Source: Butyriboletus loyo
Lineage: Eukaryota; Basidiomycota; Agaricomycetes; Boletales; Boletaceae
Reading direction: 5' to 3'
Length of the DNA stretch: 64,000 bases
NCBI GenBank assembly: GCA_038093515.1
Contig: JBBPSI010000103.1
Location: 1-64,000 of the forward strand
In this document: positions 20,846 to 31,564 of the stretch, in pieces
Layout: each line of letters opens with the position of its first letter
Position numbering within the stretch: position 1 is the first letter of the stretch
Program-made: the position numbers and the translations under genes
The notes under the pieces: generated by a model
Told to the model about the DNA's origin: nothing
Seen by the model: only the letters and a program-made list of their open reading frames with translations
Database searches by the model: none

Positions 20846-21992
20846 AGGGTCCTTCAATGTTGATTTCGAGGTCGATTTCGACGCAGATTTCAACCTAAGA
20901 ATCAACTCCAAAGCGGGTAGCCTCGGCAGCTCTCGGCAGCCACCATCTGAGTTTGAAACACATCCACATACGCCCCTTGCTAAAGGTCCCATCGTCCGTC
21001 TGTGCCATGCCTCAACACTTTGGCTCTGCAAAGACAGCCAGAGTCAAGGTTGTATAAGTTCATGTTTTTCCCTGTCATGTTACTAAATATAGTGCAGCTG
21101 GTGCAAAGCAGAAAATCACCATCTTAGAACTCTCTTCGAGGATTCTGTCACCTGGAAAGGTGTTTTCGGGTTCGATAGAGGTGCTGTCACTGATATCCAA
21201 TGAGGATGATGATGACTTCTAGCTGTGCAATCACATTTGGAAATACCACCATATAGGTGTGTTATTTTTCTTTTTTATTAACTAATTTTTGTCCCCCACT
21301 GTTCACCCTGCAGTCCACCCACTCCCCTCGTACTCGCCTTACAACTCCTCTTGCCTCACCACCCCATCATCCTCGCCTTGCGTTTACGTTTGCATTCACC
21401 TTCCTATCACGCTCACCTCCCTTGCAGCTCCTCTCATCTCACCTTCCAACACATCACTCGTTCAAAGAACCCTCACCCACCCATTCGTGCTTCGCTCGTG
21501 CACCATCCGCACCTATTCGCTCACACGATTACCCACCCATTAGCAGTCCCCCACCCATTCGACCGCCCACGCTCACTGTCGAACTTATCCATTTATCTGC
21601 CTGCCACGAATTTCATTTTATTTTGTCTAGATTATAGTACTATAAAGATTGTAGTAGATATTATATTTTAAGTCCACTTAACCACTACATGGGAGGGAGA
21701 AAACATAAGTGCTTTAACAGAATTACAGAGTACGTATATCGTACAGGATCAGTCTTCGTGTACAGTATATTTTTGTTGTACAGCCGACACAGCTTACTTA
21801 ATCTGTGCAGCACTATTACTTGAAACTCCGACACTGCTGCGTCTGAAATCAATAGTCGAAACCGCCCCAAATCGTGTCGGAATCACAAAGCTCAAAGCGG
21901 ATTTCGCAGTTTGCCGAACGTGAAAGTCGTGTCGAAATCTGCGTCCAAATCGACCTCCAAATCGACGACCCAAATCAACATTGAAGGACCCT
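20846..21992. mobile_element. TIR element (MITE-like), copy 1
   Basis: 1147 bp with matching inverted ends AGGGTCCTTCAATGTTGATTT, followed by subterminal GATTTCGAGG/GATTTGGAGG repeats. The flanks read ATTA at the left and TATT at the right, so the target duplication is TA (or ATT if the terminal A belongs to the element). The sibling unit at 23310 lacks the insert at this point. No transposase is visible; the interior (21280-21640) is a pyrimidine-rich low-complexity stretch. A TA target would fit a Tc1/mariner-type non-autonomous element. Confidence 0.75.
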
Positions 21993-22649
21993 ATTGACTG
22001 GATGCTGGCTCCGAGAAATGAACCTCCCGGACCAACAACGCAATTTGTTGTATGAGATGTTCGGTTGGTATTCAGATGCTGATTTTATTCTATGATTAAT
22101 TTTCGCATGGATACCAGAAAACAGCAGATATCATTGCGAGTTCGGGTGCTGGCAGGAAGGTCTCTGCATGTAGTTATGTAAGCAACCATCAACGCATTCA
22201 CGACGCCTGAGGTGAGTGCTTGAACGGAGGCCCTCATACCATGCGTCTACAACCCAAGGTACCGCTGGAAAAATGGCAGGAAACATTCTGATGCACAGAA
22301 ACGTCACATAGCTCACTTAAACGGCCAACCTCGAGCTAGCAAAGAAAACACCAATGACGGAAATGAGGGTGCTTTGGAACCCTCCGCATCTCCATGCGAA
22401 GAGCACCTCGAATGTCACTGGCTCAGTTTAATGCACGCTTTCGGTACAAGAAAAACACCACAGGCGCATACGTGAAGAACCGTTCACACCACAAATACTT
22501 GTGAAACTCATGAGGAGTGAAAGCATGCTAGGATCGACACTATTTCACCTTCCTTTTATGGAGCTACTTACTCTCAAATCCGGATTCTACTTCGAGAGCC
22601 TCAACCAAGACATGTTCCACTGCTTCGTGTCTCATGAAATCTGACTCCT
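21993..22649. other. Unique spacer in duplication copy B
   Basis: No match to copy A and no recognised coding sequence on either strand. Confidence 0.4.
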
Positions 22650-23310
22650 GTGGTTACAGGCCTCGTGATAGCAGTCATGCCACAACGGTTCCCGTGGCTG
22701 TTTTCCAATAATACCCCGGGGCTGCGCTACTATGAAAGCATAAGCAAAGTTGTACAACAGATGATACAAGATCGTGGCATACGGCGAGGCAAGAGAATAT
22801 CCCGATCGGACAACATGAGTCCACGATCACCGAGGGGTACCTAATACCGGTCCCCGTCAGTCCAACTCAGTTCAATCACGCCACTGGTGAAGACACCCAA
22901 AAACGAGGACATACCGGAGCGGCGATGGCAGCACTAATAGCAACAAGAACGAAAAGGATGGACGAGAACTGCATGATTGGCTGGTAGGCGATGCTGAAGG
23001 GCATGTGTCGAAATTCGTTGCGTAGAGTGCTCATTTTTATCAGGATTCTATGGAAAGCCGGACAACCGCAGTCGTTCGGACTCAGGATTCTTTCTGTCAT
23101 CCATGGTCTCCGAAGCGCTGCCGCATCCCACGTTTCGCGTATAGTACCACCGATCTGGATAAAATTTCAACCATTAGCAACGTTGGAGGATGCCTGAGGG
23201 AATGCCTTCTGATACCACGCTGATGACAATTCTTAATCCACACCAAGAAGCGTCTCGAGAACACACCGATTCCGCAGGAATATCCCCCGCTCGAAAATCA
23301 AATCATTGGC
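22650..23310. repeat. Third copy of the peptide-gene unit
   Basis: It matches 15640-16290 and 20190-20845 (peptide gene plus about 270 bp of its 5' flank), joined to unique DNA on both sides. A more diverged inverted copy is at 42285-42810. Confidence 0.85.
22730..22974 (-). CDS. Small predicted secreted peptide, copy 3 (reference copy)
   Basis: Exons 22974-22915 (20 codons) and 22840-22730 (36 codons plus TAG), intron 74 bp with donor GTATGT, branch site CTGAC and acceptor TAG. Product of 56 residues: signal-peptide-like MQFSSILFVLVAISAAIAAP, a linker VPLGDRGLMLSDRDILL, a dibasic PRR that could be a Kex2 site, and a C-terminal MPRSCIICCTTLLMLS with three cysteines. Exon 2 has no indel in any of the four copies in this window, while the intron and flanks do. 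No homologue is recognised. The alternative is that this is a non-coding repeat whose frames are open by chance; a secreted effector-like or signalling peptide is inference only. Confidence 0.5.
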
Positions 23311-23950
23311 GCTAGAGTCCTCGTCCGAATGCGTGACGAACGTTTGGACGGTCTTGACTCAGTTGCCCAGCCCTTCAAGTTTCAAGTTCTTCAGTTGTCA
23401 AACCTGTCCCTCGACGATTAGCTGACTTCCTACAAGGATTTCAACTTTGAAGTGTATATTCAGCAACAAAATGACGGTCAGATCTCAAATAGGGAGGTAC
23501 TGTACTTCATGATGCATGTCAGGCTGCTTTCGTCGACCAGTGTCTGTGAATCCAAGGGTTAAAACAGGACCGTATACTCCACCTCTGTAAGATACAGTTT
23601 CTTCGATCGTTTTGGTGACTTCCCAAAAAGGATTTAGGGCCCCAGGGGAAATAAGGATGATGATGCACGTCAGGGCCATTGGTAGGGAAACCCCCCGTAA
23701 CGTTCGTACCAGGCACATGGGATACACAGGCCGCTTAAAACACGTTCGTCAAGTAAAGCGTGCCTGAACTCGTTGTGACCGAACCCGTGCTGAGGTGAGA
23801 TAATACGCACCCTTGTGATCCTTCGTTGCTTTACTTACTATCGTGTTCGCTGGATCGACTAAACCGTCATGGTGTTTTCAAGGATCGAAACAAACGAAGC
23901 CACAACCAAACATCCAAAATCTGACAGCCAGAGCGACGTTGAATCGATTC
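23311..23950. other. Spacer with short match to duplication copy A
   Basis: 23735-23950 matches 16400-16590 of copy A; the rest is unique. No gene recognised. Confidence 0.4.
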
Positions 23951-24596
23951 GGGACCTTCAAAGTGGATCGATTTGGAGGTCGATTTCGATGCAGATTTCG
24001 ACCCAAGTAAATCGAGACCTGCACGTCGATCGTTCTGCCGGCTGCGGTCTGAGTTTGAAACACATCGTTACAGACTCCGGGCCGACCTCGCATACATTGG
24101 GCTTTGCCAATTCCGACACCATGGCTTCGGATAGGCAGTGTCGGAGTTTCAAGTAACAGCGTAGATCGTAGCAGCATCAGTAAAACAGTTGCTGCATCTA
24201 TAAAACTAGCCGAGTCAAAAACAAGCAAAAAGCTCGCCAAAAGTTCCGTCATCAATAAATCCACCAATCAGAGCTCTCAAATGAGCTTTGAGAGAGTCGT
24301 CAAGCGATAATGTTACTGTCTGCTTTGCAGATGAGGGAGACCGATCGATAAGCAAGAACACCATGCCCAAGCAGACAGTGCCAGCAAACAACAGATACGA
24401 TTGTTTCTGAATCTCTGGTTTCCCTTGACCTCATCCTCAACCCTCGTATCCTCTTTGTTGACCGTCTTCTTGGGGCCACGTTTTTTGACAGGCGCCTTCG
24501 CAGTTTTTTGCGGCTCACAGTTTGCCGAACGTAAAAGTTATGTTGTGTTCAAATCCGCGTCGAAATCGACCGGATCCAAATCAACTATATAGTCCT
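23951..24596. mobile_element. TIR element (MITE-like), copy 2, degraded
   Basis: Both ends resemble copy 1 (left GGACCTTCAAAG...GGTCGATTTCGATGCAG, internal CTGAGTTTGAAACACATC; right CAGTTTGCCGAACGT and ATCAACTATATAGTCC). The corresponding place in duplication copy A (near 16593) is an empty site, so insertion followed the duplication or the copy is specific to B. No transposase is seen. Confidence 0.65.
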
Positions 24597-24690
24597 ATTT
24601 CTCAGACCAAGTCCAAACGAACGAGTCACCACATGCCGTCCTATCCGTCAAATCTATGTAGTGTAGTATGCCCATCCAGATCTCATCCCC

Positions 24691-27600
24691 TCATGCATTG
24701 TAAATATTCCACGTCTGTCCCCAAAGAACTGCCATCAGTATCACACCCAATGTCGACAACGAAGAAAGACACGCACCTTTCTCCACAACAATCCCCAATG
24801 GTCATTGATCGGGCCCTCGATCCCCCACGCCATCCCTCTCAACCACCAAAAGTTGGCCACGATCAAGGACACCACGACACCGAACGCAATGCGCTTCGTA
24901 CGGTCCTTCCACCGCGCCGAGAAAATACAGTGATCGAGAATGTGCGCACACATCAATACCGAGAAATACAATGTCGGAAGCTGTCGAGCGGGATCTCAAC
25001 GACGGAATCAGAAAGGGGTAGAGCACGTACGTAGTGATGGATATACGTTACCCGGCCCATGATAAAGAACGGGGCTGTCGAACGCATCCATCAGATTCGA
25101 CCGAATCATAAACCTCTGTTCACGCACCGTAATGCAAGAACCACCCGTAAAACGCGATCTTGCCCACATATAAAAAGTGACCCCACCCTTCTGTTATCTT
25201 CGTCAAAAGGCGCATATAGACACTAAACAACCTGAACCACTCACGCGCGTCCATGTCAACGTATTTACGCTGTTGACGGAATAGATAATATCCCACTAAC
25301 AAGAGGGACACAATGATGCCCACAGAACCGCCCCACCAGATGATGGGTGTTCCCAAAAGATAATATTTGACCTGATTATCGCCCCACCCACACATCCGCA
25401 GACCCAACCGCATGAATGGCCAGTCCGTCGGACTCGACGCTAGAATATCTTCCTTGTCCGGATCCGGTATGAGCGCATTATTGGACGTCATCATCGCCAC
25501 GTTAAGATGCCAAAAGTCGCGCAGGAATGGTGACCTGTATAGTTTCATATTGCCTGGGGGAACTGAAACAAGAGCGTCAGAAGAAAGATACCCCGCCGAG
25601 AATACGCCTCACGCACGTCGATCGTTCCAGTGACCCTCCACGTTCCAGTATGTATGCATGCTGCTCGGATCATTCTCCGGGACGCAGCTGACTTCAATCT
25701 GTTTGAAACCCCATTGCGGCAAGACGGCGTTCGCAGCGGACAGATAACATCCAAGCATCTGGTGTCGGAACCGCATTCTGGTCGTAAGCGAATGTACGCG
25801 CCTGACATGGCTGCCTTGACTGGTATCGTCCACGATTTCGATTATCCAGTTATCATGCGAGTCCCCGACCATCGAGTTACCATAGCAAGAAACTTCATGA
25901 TTGAGTTTGGTGACAGGCGCCGGGATTGGATGTGAGTGGAGGTTTCGTGACGTCGGTGCGTGTTGTAGTCGCACGACATCGCCATGGCTAAGATATTTGA
26001 GCGGATCACTTGGATTATATTCCGGCTGGTCCCAAGTCGGAAGTACGTTCCATTGGTTGTTGTCATCCTTGTAGTGATAACAAGTAACTTGTTGTTGTGA
26101 GGAACCAAGCGGATACGTTTGAACGTGAGAGTGGAGCAAGCCACCTCCCCAGCCCATGTTCTTGAGTGTGATTTTGGAACCATACGCGATCTCTAATGTG
26201 CGTTGTCTCGTGAGCACAATCAAGCCATCAAACCACGATGTGACACGAACCGAGCGGGTTCTTGTAAAAGTCATTGCCAGCGAGGTGTGCCTGGAAGAGC
26301 GAGCTCATCTGTGCATCGCCAGGGCCTGTGTGGTTCAAGATGAGAAAGTGTATTTTGAAAAAGGTCATGTAGACGAGAATGGGGAGAATGATCAGACAGA
26401 AAACCCGTGCTGCCCAGTGGCGTAGCTGATCGCGCTGCGAAGCAGGACGTTAGCAAGAAATTGGTGATCTATATGCGCTGCTGCCTTACAGCGGACATTC
26501 GCAAATCGCCAAACTTTTCCCAGAGGTCCTCAATCGTGTATAAACCCACAACGGCGGTCACAAAGAACCCCACCCATTTGACGCTGTGTAGTCAAGGTTG
26601 ATGAGCATCGGATTGTTACAAACAAAACGAGAACCAACTCACCTTGTCACACAGCCAATTGAGATGCCCGTCAGGGTAAGCCACATCCACCAGTCGAAAG
26701 AGAACGAGCTGCACGATACATGCATGAGCTCTTTTGAATGGTCCATACACAATATACGACTCACTGATATTGTTGATTATGGAATTTTGTGAGGAAAAAG
26801 ACCGTGGTGAAGGTAAAGAATAGTAACATCGAATCTAAGAGAATAAAGCGCGAAATACATAGCCATGCAACGTCTGAGGAACCCGTATGGATTATGTCAA
26901 CGACCATATTAGAGAGAGCACACACGACATACCGCACAACACCATAAGTGCGACCAAGTGACACGCCCACTGGCTCATACCCAGTTCGACGGCGGTGTAC
27001 CACCCAAGGGGTACGAGCGCGACACCATACGTCGCCATGATCACGCGCATGGCCACATAGGGTACAGTATCGGGATATGTCACGCCGCTCTCGAAACCGA
27101 AGTTGCCATCATAACCCGTCAAGAGACCAGCGAGACCAACGAGCATCTTGCCCAACGGCGGGTGAACGTCGAAATAGAACTCGCGTTTGAGGTAATGCGA
27201 CCCAAATTTGCCAAAGTGGGCCTCATCCCAGACCACCAAGTTCGCGAGCCCGATTTTATGAAACCGTGTCCAGCAGGATAGGAGGGTGTATATTGCGGGT
27301 GGAACATGTTCCGAGTTTTGTTGGATGAATTCGGTCTAGTGGTGGAGGCTCATCAGTCCAGAGGAGGTGCTGCGGAGACAAACCCATTGGGGGACGTACG
27401 ATGGACGTTGGCGGTGGTGAGTACGGCTTATGTATCCGCCCGCTAGCGACTCGACCGGTTGCGAGCCTTTGCTTTGAGTACACATCCTTTCCTTCATCGT
27501 CGTACCGCGACTCTTCCTGTTCGTCCCCACTCATAAACCCGCCACTACTCCCCGGCCCTCTCGCAATGCGTCGTCTCGCCGACGTGTCCTCGGCCATATG

Positions 27601-27759
27601 ATGCAGCGGCAAAGTCTCTTCGTGCTGGGTGGCCGGGATGGTCCAAGGATGTGGTTGTGTGTGTTGAAAAGGATACGAAATCTCCTCAAAGTCGGATGAC
27701 GTTCGCGGCGACCTGCCCGGTGGAGTGCCAAAGTTTATTTCGACTTGGGGAGTTTTCAT
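24691..27759 (-). CDS. PMT2: Dolichyl-phosphate-mannose--protein O-mannosyltransferase, PMT2 family
   Basis: Endoplasmic-reticulum enzyme that starts O-mannosylation by moving mannose from dolichyl phosphate to Ser/Thr of secretory proteins. Eleven exons can be placed: 27759-27400, 27335-26933, 26873-26765, 26708-26643, 26583-26490, 26434-26251, 26192-25617, 25562-25128, 25074-25031, 24980-24777, 24714-24691. Exon 2 has the catalytic loop VVWDEAHFGKFGSHY with the Asp-Glu pair, and FDVHPPLGKML. Exons 3-5 are membrane segments; exon 7 holds the MIR repeats (GGGLLHSHVQTYP, QQQVTCYH); exons 8-11 the C-terminal membrane domain (LNVAMMTSNNALIPDPDKED, MCGWGDNQVKYYLLG) ending LLWRKTWNIYNA. The VWDEAHFGKFG form fits PMT2 rather than PMT1 or PMT4. 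Its 3' half is duplicated at 16690-17965. The frame is intact across all junctions. Confidence 0.93.
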
Positions 27760-28006
27760 CGGCTATTTTTCACCGCCTCGTACCAGGCTCGTGCGGGGCG
27801 GATGGAACTGGTGTAGTTGTAATTGTACGCTGGTCGTTGCGTCTGACGCCGACTTGACACACTGTCTAGGTTATACGTGGAACCTTTTGTGCCATATCCG
27901 AACTACCACAGCCTTGATGGCAGAAAATTTAATGCTCCAGTCACAATATTTGTATGAACAGATTTACACCAAAAGAAACATAAAAGTATGCAAAGTCCAC
28001 ACCACC

Positions 28007-29221
28007 CTACAGGTGGCGAAGGTACTGAGCTGCACAAGGAATCAATTATCGTCCGTAAATCAGAGCACATGCATCCCTTACCGGTCACCATCGCATGGTC
28101 ACGTTCATACGGCTCCAAAGTAACTTGTGCAATAGGCTTGAGTTTGCTGGCTCTGAGAGTCTGCACTTCTTGCGTGAACACGGCAGACGGTGCGACCGTC
28201 GAATCGACGCAGCTCGCTTTTATAGAGATGACGACGTGACCACCATCTTTGAGGAAATACTGCGCATTGTGAATGACAATACGCGCTTGATCTGGCTGTG
28301 CGACGTCTGCGAAAATTACGTCGACAGTCGAGATGAGCATGCGGTACTTGTTTGGCAGCCGAGCGTCCTCGACGATTGCTAGTGTCCCATTTCTCAGTAG
28401 ATTGACTTTGATCATAATAGCGTCTACTCACGGATGACATTTGTCCGTTTTTTGGCCATGTTGATCAGGTCTCGACCTGACCGAGGTGAGAACTCGACCG
28501 CATATACAACACCCTCCTATGAAGCACGAAGACACCTTCAGCAATACGAGCGACGACGCAACGAAAATACGCACGGGACCCACGATATCTGCGACATGGC
28601 TCACACTCGTACCGCTCGCGGCACCCAAATACAAGACCTTCTTCCCCGGCGCAATGAAAATATCATCCATCCCACCCAACACACCCGCCGCCAGCTTACT
28701 CCGGAACGGGTTCCACACCCGATACTCTACCTTGGTATCCCCCACCGCACCTTCAATCGTAATCCGTTTCTCCCCATACACGCTCTCCCCTGGAACGAGG
28801 TTTTTGGTGACCAACAAGTGATCCTTGCCTTTGGCGATGAAAATCCCAGGGTGTCGGTGCGGCTCAAGGATGACTTTGGCTCCCCCTCTTGCGCCACCGC
28901 GACCGCGACCGCGATCACCTCCACGTGCGCCTCGACCGCCGCCGCCACGACCTGGAGCACCTCGGCCGTGTATACCACCACCTATGTCGCAAATGAGATC
29001 CAAGATACGGGAAGGAGGACCTTGAGAAATGCACCACGACTGCCACGACCGCCCCCTCTCGGAGCGCCACGTCCGGCACCTCCACCACGCCCTCCACCGC
29101 CTCTCCCTCCGAATCCACCGCGGTTACCTGATGCACCTAACATTCGATGCAATGCGTGGTAATAAAAGTGAACAATTCACGAAGAAATGTACAAAGAAGA
29201 GAGCAGCGTACCGAATGCCAT
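28007..29221 (-). CDS. NOP1: Fibrillarin, 2'-O-methyltransferase of C/D-box snoRNPs
   Basis: Nucleolar SAM-dependent enzyme that methylates rRNA riboses at sites chosen by C/D snoRNAs. Six exons: 29221-29212 (only ten coding bases, ATGGCATTCG), 29136-29035, 28981-28575, 28516-28432, 28378-28082, 28029-28007. The N-terminal GAR domain ([14 protein letters not shown]..., about 60 residues) comes from exons 2-3. The core follows: [20 protein letters not shown], the SAM-binding [56 protein letters not shown] and [16 protein letters not shown] with the conserved Asp. It ends DHAMVTAQYLRHL. The upstream neighbour SCD6 carries two C/D snoRNAs in its introns. Confidence 0.95.
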
Positions 29222-29457
29222 TTTATTCACCCTTGATCTTGGTTTTGTGATAAACGAACCGGACTCAAATTGCGTATGCCCAAAAATTTACAACGTGCTC
29301 AAATGTAAACAAGCCCAAACTGATCACTTCCCGTCTAACATTTGGACATTCAAATTTTGGTGTTGACTCGGACACAAGCACGAATGGCATACATTAAGGA
29401 GACTTAGACACCCGGATTACGACGTCCCACCTTGCCTTGGGAGAAAAAAAAAAAGGA

Positions 29458-31002
29458 TCAACGACCGCCCACAGGCGCACCCCGACGTGGTCGTCCGCCT
29501 CTCCGACCATAACCTCCCCACCCACTCACATACGCACCAGGCCCCATTAACCCAACACCTCCTGGCTCACCAAATGTCGCCACATTCTTCTCCCGCTCTT
29601 CCTCTCTCCGACTTCGTCCCCCTCCACCGCGTCGTCCACCGCCCCCCCTCGAAGGCGGTGGCGTAGCCAGCGTCGACGACGACAATGAATCGAAAAACGA
29701 CTTTTGCGGGTTATACGCCCGTTCTTTCTCATCTTCCTCCTTTCTCGCATCTGCCCCTCCCTCGGACGTCACACTTTCGCCTTCCGAGTTGTCCTTGCTC
29801 TTCTTCGGTGCGAGGGCAGACTTGTCAAACCGTGCATTGGAACTCTGGAAATCGAAATCTGTCGTCGGTACTTTGAGTTCACTTGCCCTGGCAGTTGGTC
29901 CGTGGCCCTGATGTCCACGACGGCCCCCTCTGCCAATGGGTCCATTCGTCCCACGCAAGTCCCCAATCGCACGTTCAACAGACTCGAGGGATGCTGCAGC
30001 CGTTTGTACAGAATTGGTAGGGCGGCGTCCATTGGCACTCGTGCTTGGAACGTCAACCAGAGGAACAGCCACAACTTGCGGTGGTTGGGGTACATCTGGA
30101 ACGATGTGTGGCTGCTGTGGGTACGGCACAGGGGGTTGTTGTGGAGGTGGTGGCTGCGGGACCGCTTGCTGCTGATATGGAGAACCATACGGCGGATACT
30201 GGGGTGGAGCTATCCCAGGTGCTGATGCCTAGTGCTACATGTCAGCATAACCGTGAGGGTAGTATAGGCCAGGATGAACATGTCAGAAGGAAGGCAACGG
30301 AAGCATCCACACGAGTTTATGCGCTCTCGGATACGTGAGTCATTTGACTCCTTTTTACATCCGTAATACTTCATCACACATGGCATGGCCCAATACCAGT
30401 AAAATAAATGAAATGATAAAACACGCACCCCTAGCACGGCAGGATCATCGTGCACGCTGCGGCGCGGCGAGGGTTCATCGACAGCGAGGTCCTTCACTTC
30501 AGAAGCGCGAAAGATGATGTACTGGTATGGTTCTTGAACTGGTGGGATAAACTCGGCGGGAGGTCTGTCACACGTAATTAGCATTGTACGTGACGCATGC
30601 GGACAAGGATGGGATGGTCAGCAGGAAGGCAACGGAATAATCCACATGGGTAAATGCGCTCTCGGACGTAGGAGCGTAAGCTCATTTTTCACATCCGTCA
30701 TATTTCATCTTTTTTTTTTGACGAGCGACAAGACAAATGGCACTCACTTTCGCGACTCTGTACCCATAGAGTACACTAGAGGTGGCCCGAGTCAGGGTGA
30801 TATTCGTAACACAGAGCGGGCACACGCCTACCATTCGAAAGCTGGATCGTCGAGGCGGCCGGATCAATACCAGCGAGAATGCCCCGGTATCGAACATCAG
30901 AATGAGAAATGAGCGATATAGGTTTTCTGTAAACGTCGTCAGCGACAGCGCGGACAGTAGAAAAAAGAAGAAAATAATATACCCGATAAAACTGAGAGCC
31001 AT
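29458..31002 (-). CDS. SCD6: Scd6/LSM14-family mRNP protein; host gene of two C/D snoRNAs
   Basis: P-body translational repressor and decapping activator of the Scd6/Rap55/LSM14 family. Exons: 31002-30984, 30926-30830, 30775-30748, 30564-30429, 30228-29458. The Lsm domain is spread over exons 1-4: MALSFIGKPISLISHSDVRY, RGILAGIDPAASTIQLSNVY, SMGTESR, then PPAEFIPPVQEPYQYIIFRA. A Pro/Gln-rich linker follows, then the FDF motif (PTTDFDFQSSNARFDK) and the FFDSL and TFG boxes (KSFFDSLSS, NVATFGEPGG), and an RGG-rich tail. Introns 3 (30747-30565, 183 bp) and 4 (30428-30229, 200 bp) are two to three times longer than others in the window; each contains a snoRNA. Confidence 0.92.
30279..30382 (-). 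ncRNA. snR52-like: C/D-box snoRNA in SCD6 intron 4, snR52/U83-like
   Basis: Box C GTGATGA (30377-30371) and box D CTGA (30286-30283) are 95 nt apart end to end and closed by a CATG/CATG terminal stem just outside them. Upstream of box D the guide GTTGCCTTCCTT can pair with the conserved 18S rRNA segment AAGGAAGGCAGC (12 bp with one G-U). The fifth base before box D faces the first A of GGAA, the site known as Am420 in yeast (snR52) and Am468 in human (U83). Internal hairpin GAGTCA/TGACTC. It lies wholly inside the intron, as is usual for processing from a spliced lariat. Confidence 0.8.
30616..30714 (-). ncRNA. snR52-like: Paralogous C/D-box snoRNA in SCD6 intron 3
   Basis: It aligns along its length to the intron-4 RNA: GATGAAATATGACGGATGT, TCCGAGAGCGCAT, TTCCGTTGCCTTCCT, CTGA (30621-30618). 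The guide and the spacing to box D are the same, so the same 18S adenosine is predicted (11 bp). Box C is AAGATGA, one mismatch from RTGATGA, and no clear terminal stem is seen, so it may be weak or decaying. The internal hairpin is kept with different bases (GAGC/GCTC against GAGTCA/TGACTC), which argues for selection on RNA structure. Confidence 0.65.
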
Positions 31003-31007
31003 GGTCG

Positions 31008-31245
31008 TCAAGAAACGCGCGAGGGGATGAAAGAAAATTCGAACGTGTTGAGGCCACCTTTGGCGACACTGCCAGTGATGTGTGCAAGATATTCCGTCTC
31101 CGCTTCAAATTTACGTTCCTCGTCTGGTGGAGCCTTGTGAAAGATTAGATCCGCCTGCTGTCAATCAGCACATCAAGCCAAGGCTGTCCACAGCCAGTCT
31201 CAACCTTTTCTCTGCTGACTCGTGGCAGTAAACACGCAGGTTCAT
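31008..31245 (-). CDS. Possible small ORF immediately upstream of SCD6
   Basis: A spliced frame of about 50 residues can be read: MNLR, then after an intron ending GACAGCAG, ADLIFHKAPPDEERKFEAET, EYLAHITGSVAKGGLNTFEF, SFIPSRVS and TGA at 31010-31008. Its composition looks like real protein, but I do not recognise it and its 5' end is uncertain. The stop is only 5 bp from the SCD6 ATG (31002), so it would be an upstream ORF or the first cistron of a shared transcript, or the tail of a longer upstream gene whose start I cannot place. Confidence 0.35.
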
Positions 31246-31564
31246 GACATTAAAGACTACGTGTTAATCGTTCGCAATAGGATTCGCAAGGCATGCAACG
31301 ACGATGGCAATAATACAGAGCGGCCCGCGACCAAGTAAATGTACGCACATCGTAAAGCGTTGCCAAGCCACAAACATTATCAACCAACGCAAGTATGAAC
31401 CGTCTTTTGGAAAAGAATAAAAGAAGGAAGTGAGCATGCGTGATGGGTGGCGGAAGAATTAATTTACACGTGTGCGATGTTGGGAGTATGGAAGATGGAA
31501 GATGAACATGGGACATGGGGAAGCGGGGAATGAAGGGTGAAAAATCGGGTTGGTTCTAGTGCAG

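Noticed and set aside
24300..24518. Arg/Lys-rich minus-strand frame inside the second TIR element
   Set aside because: No transposase motif and no counterpart in the first element.
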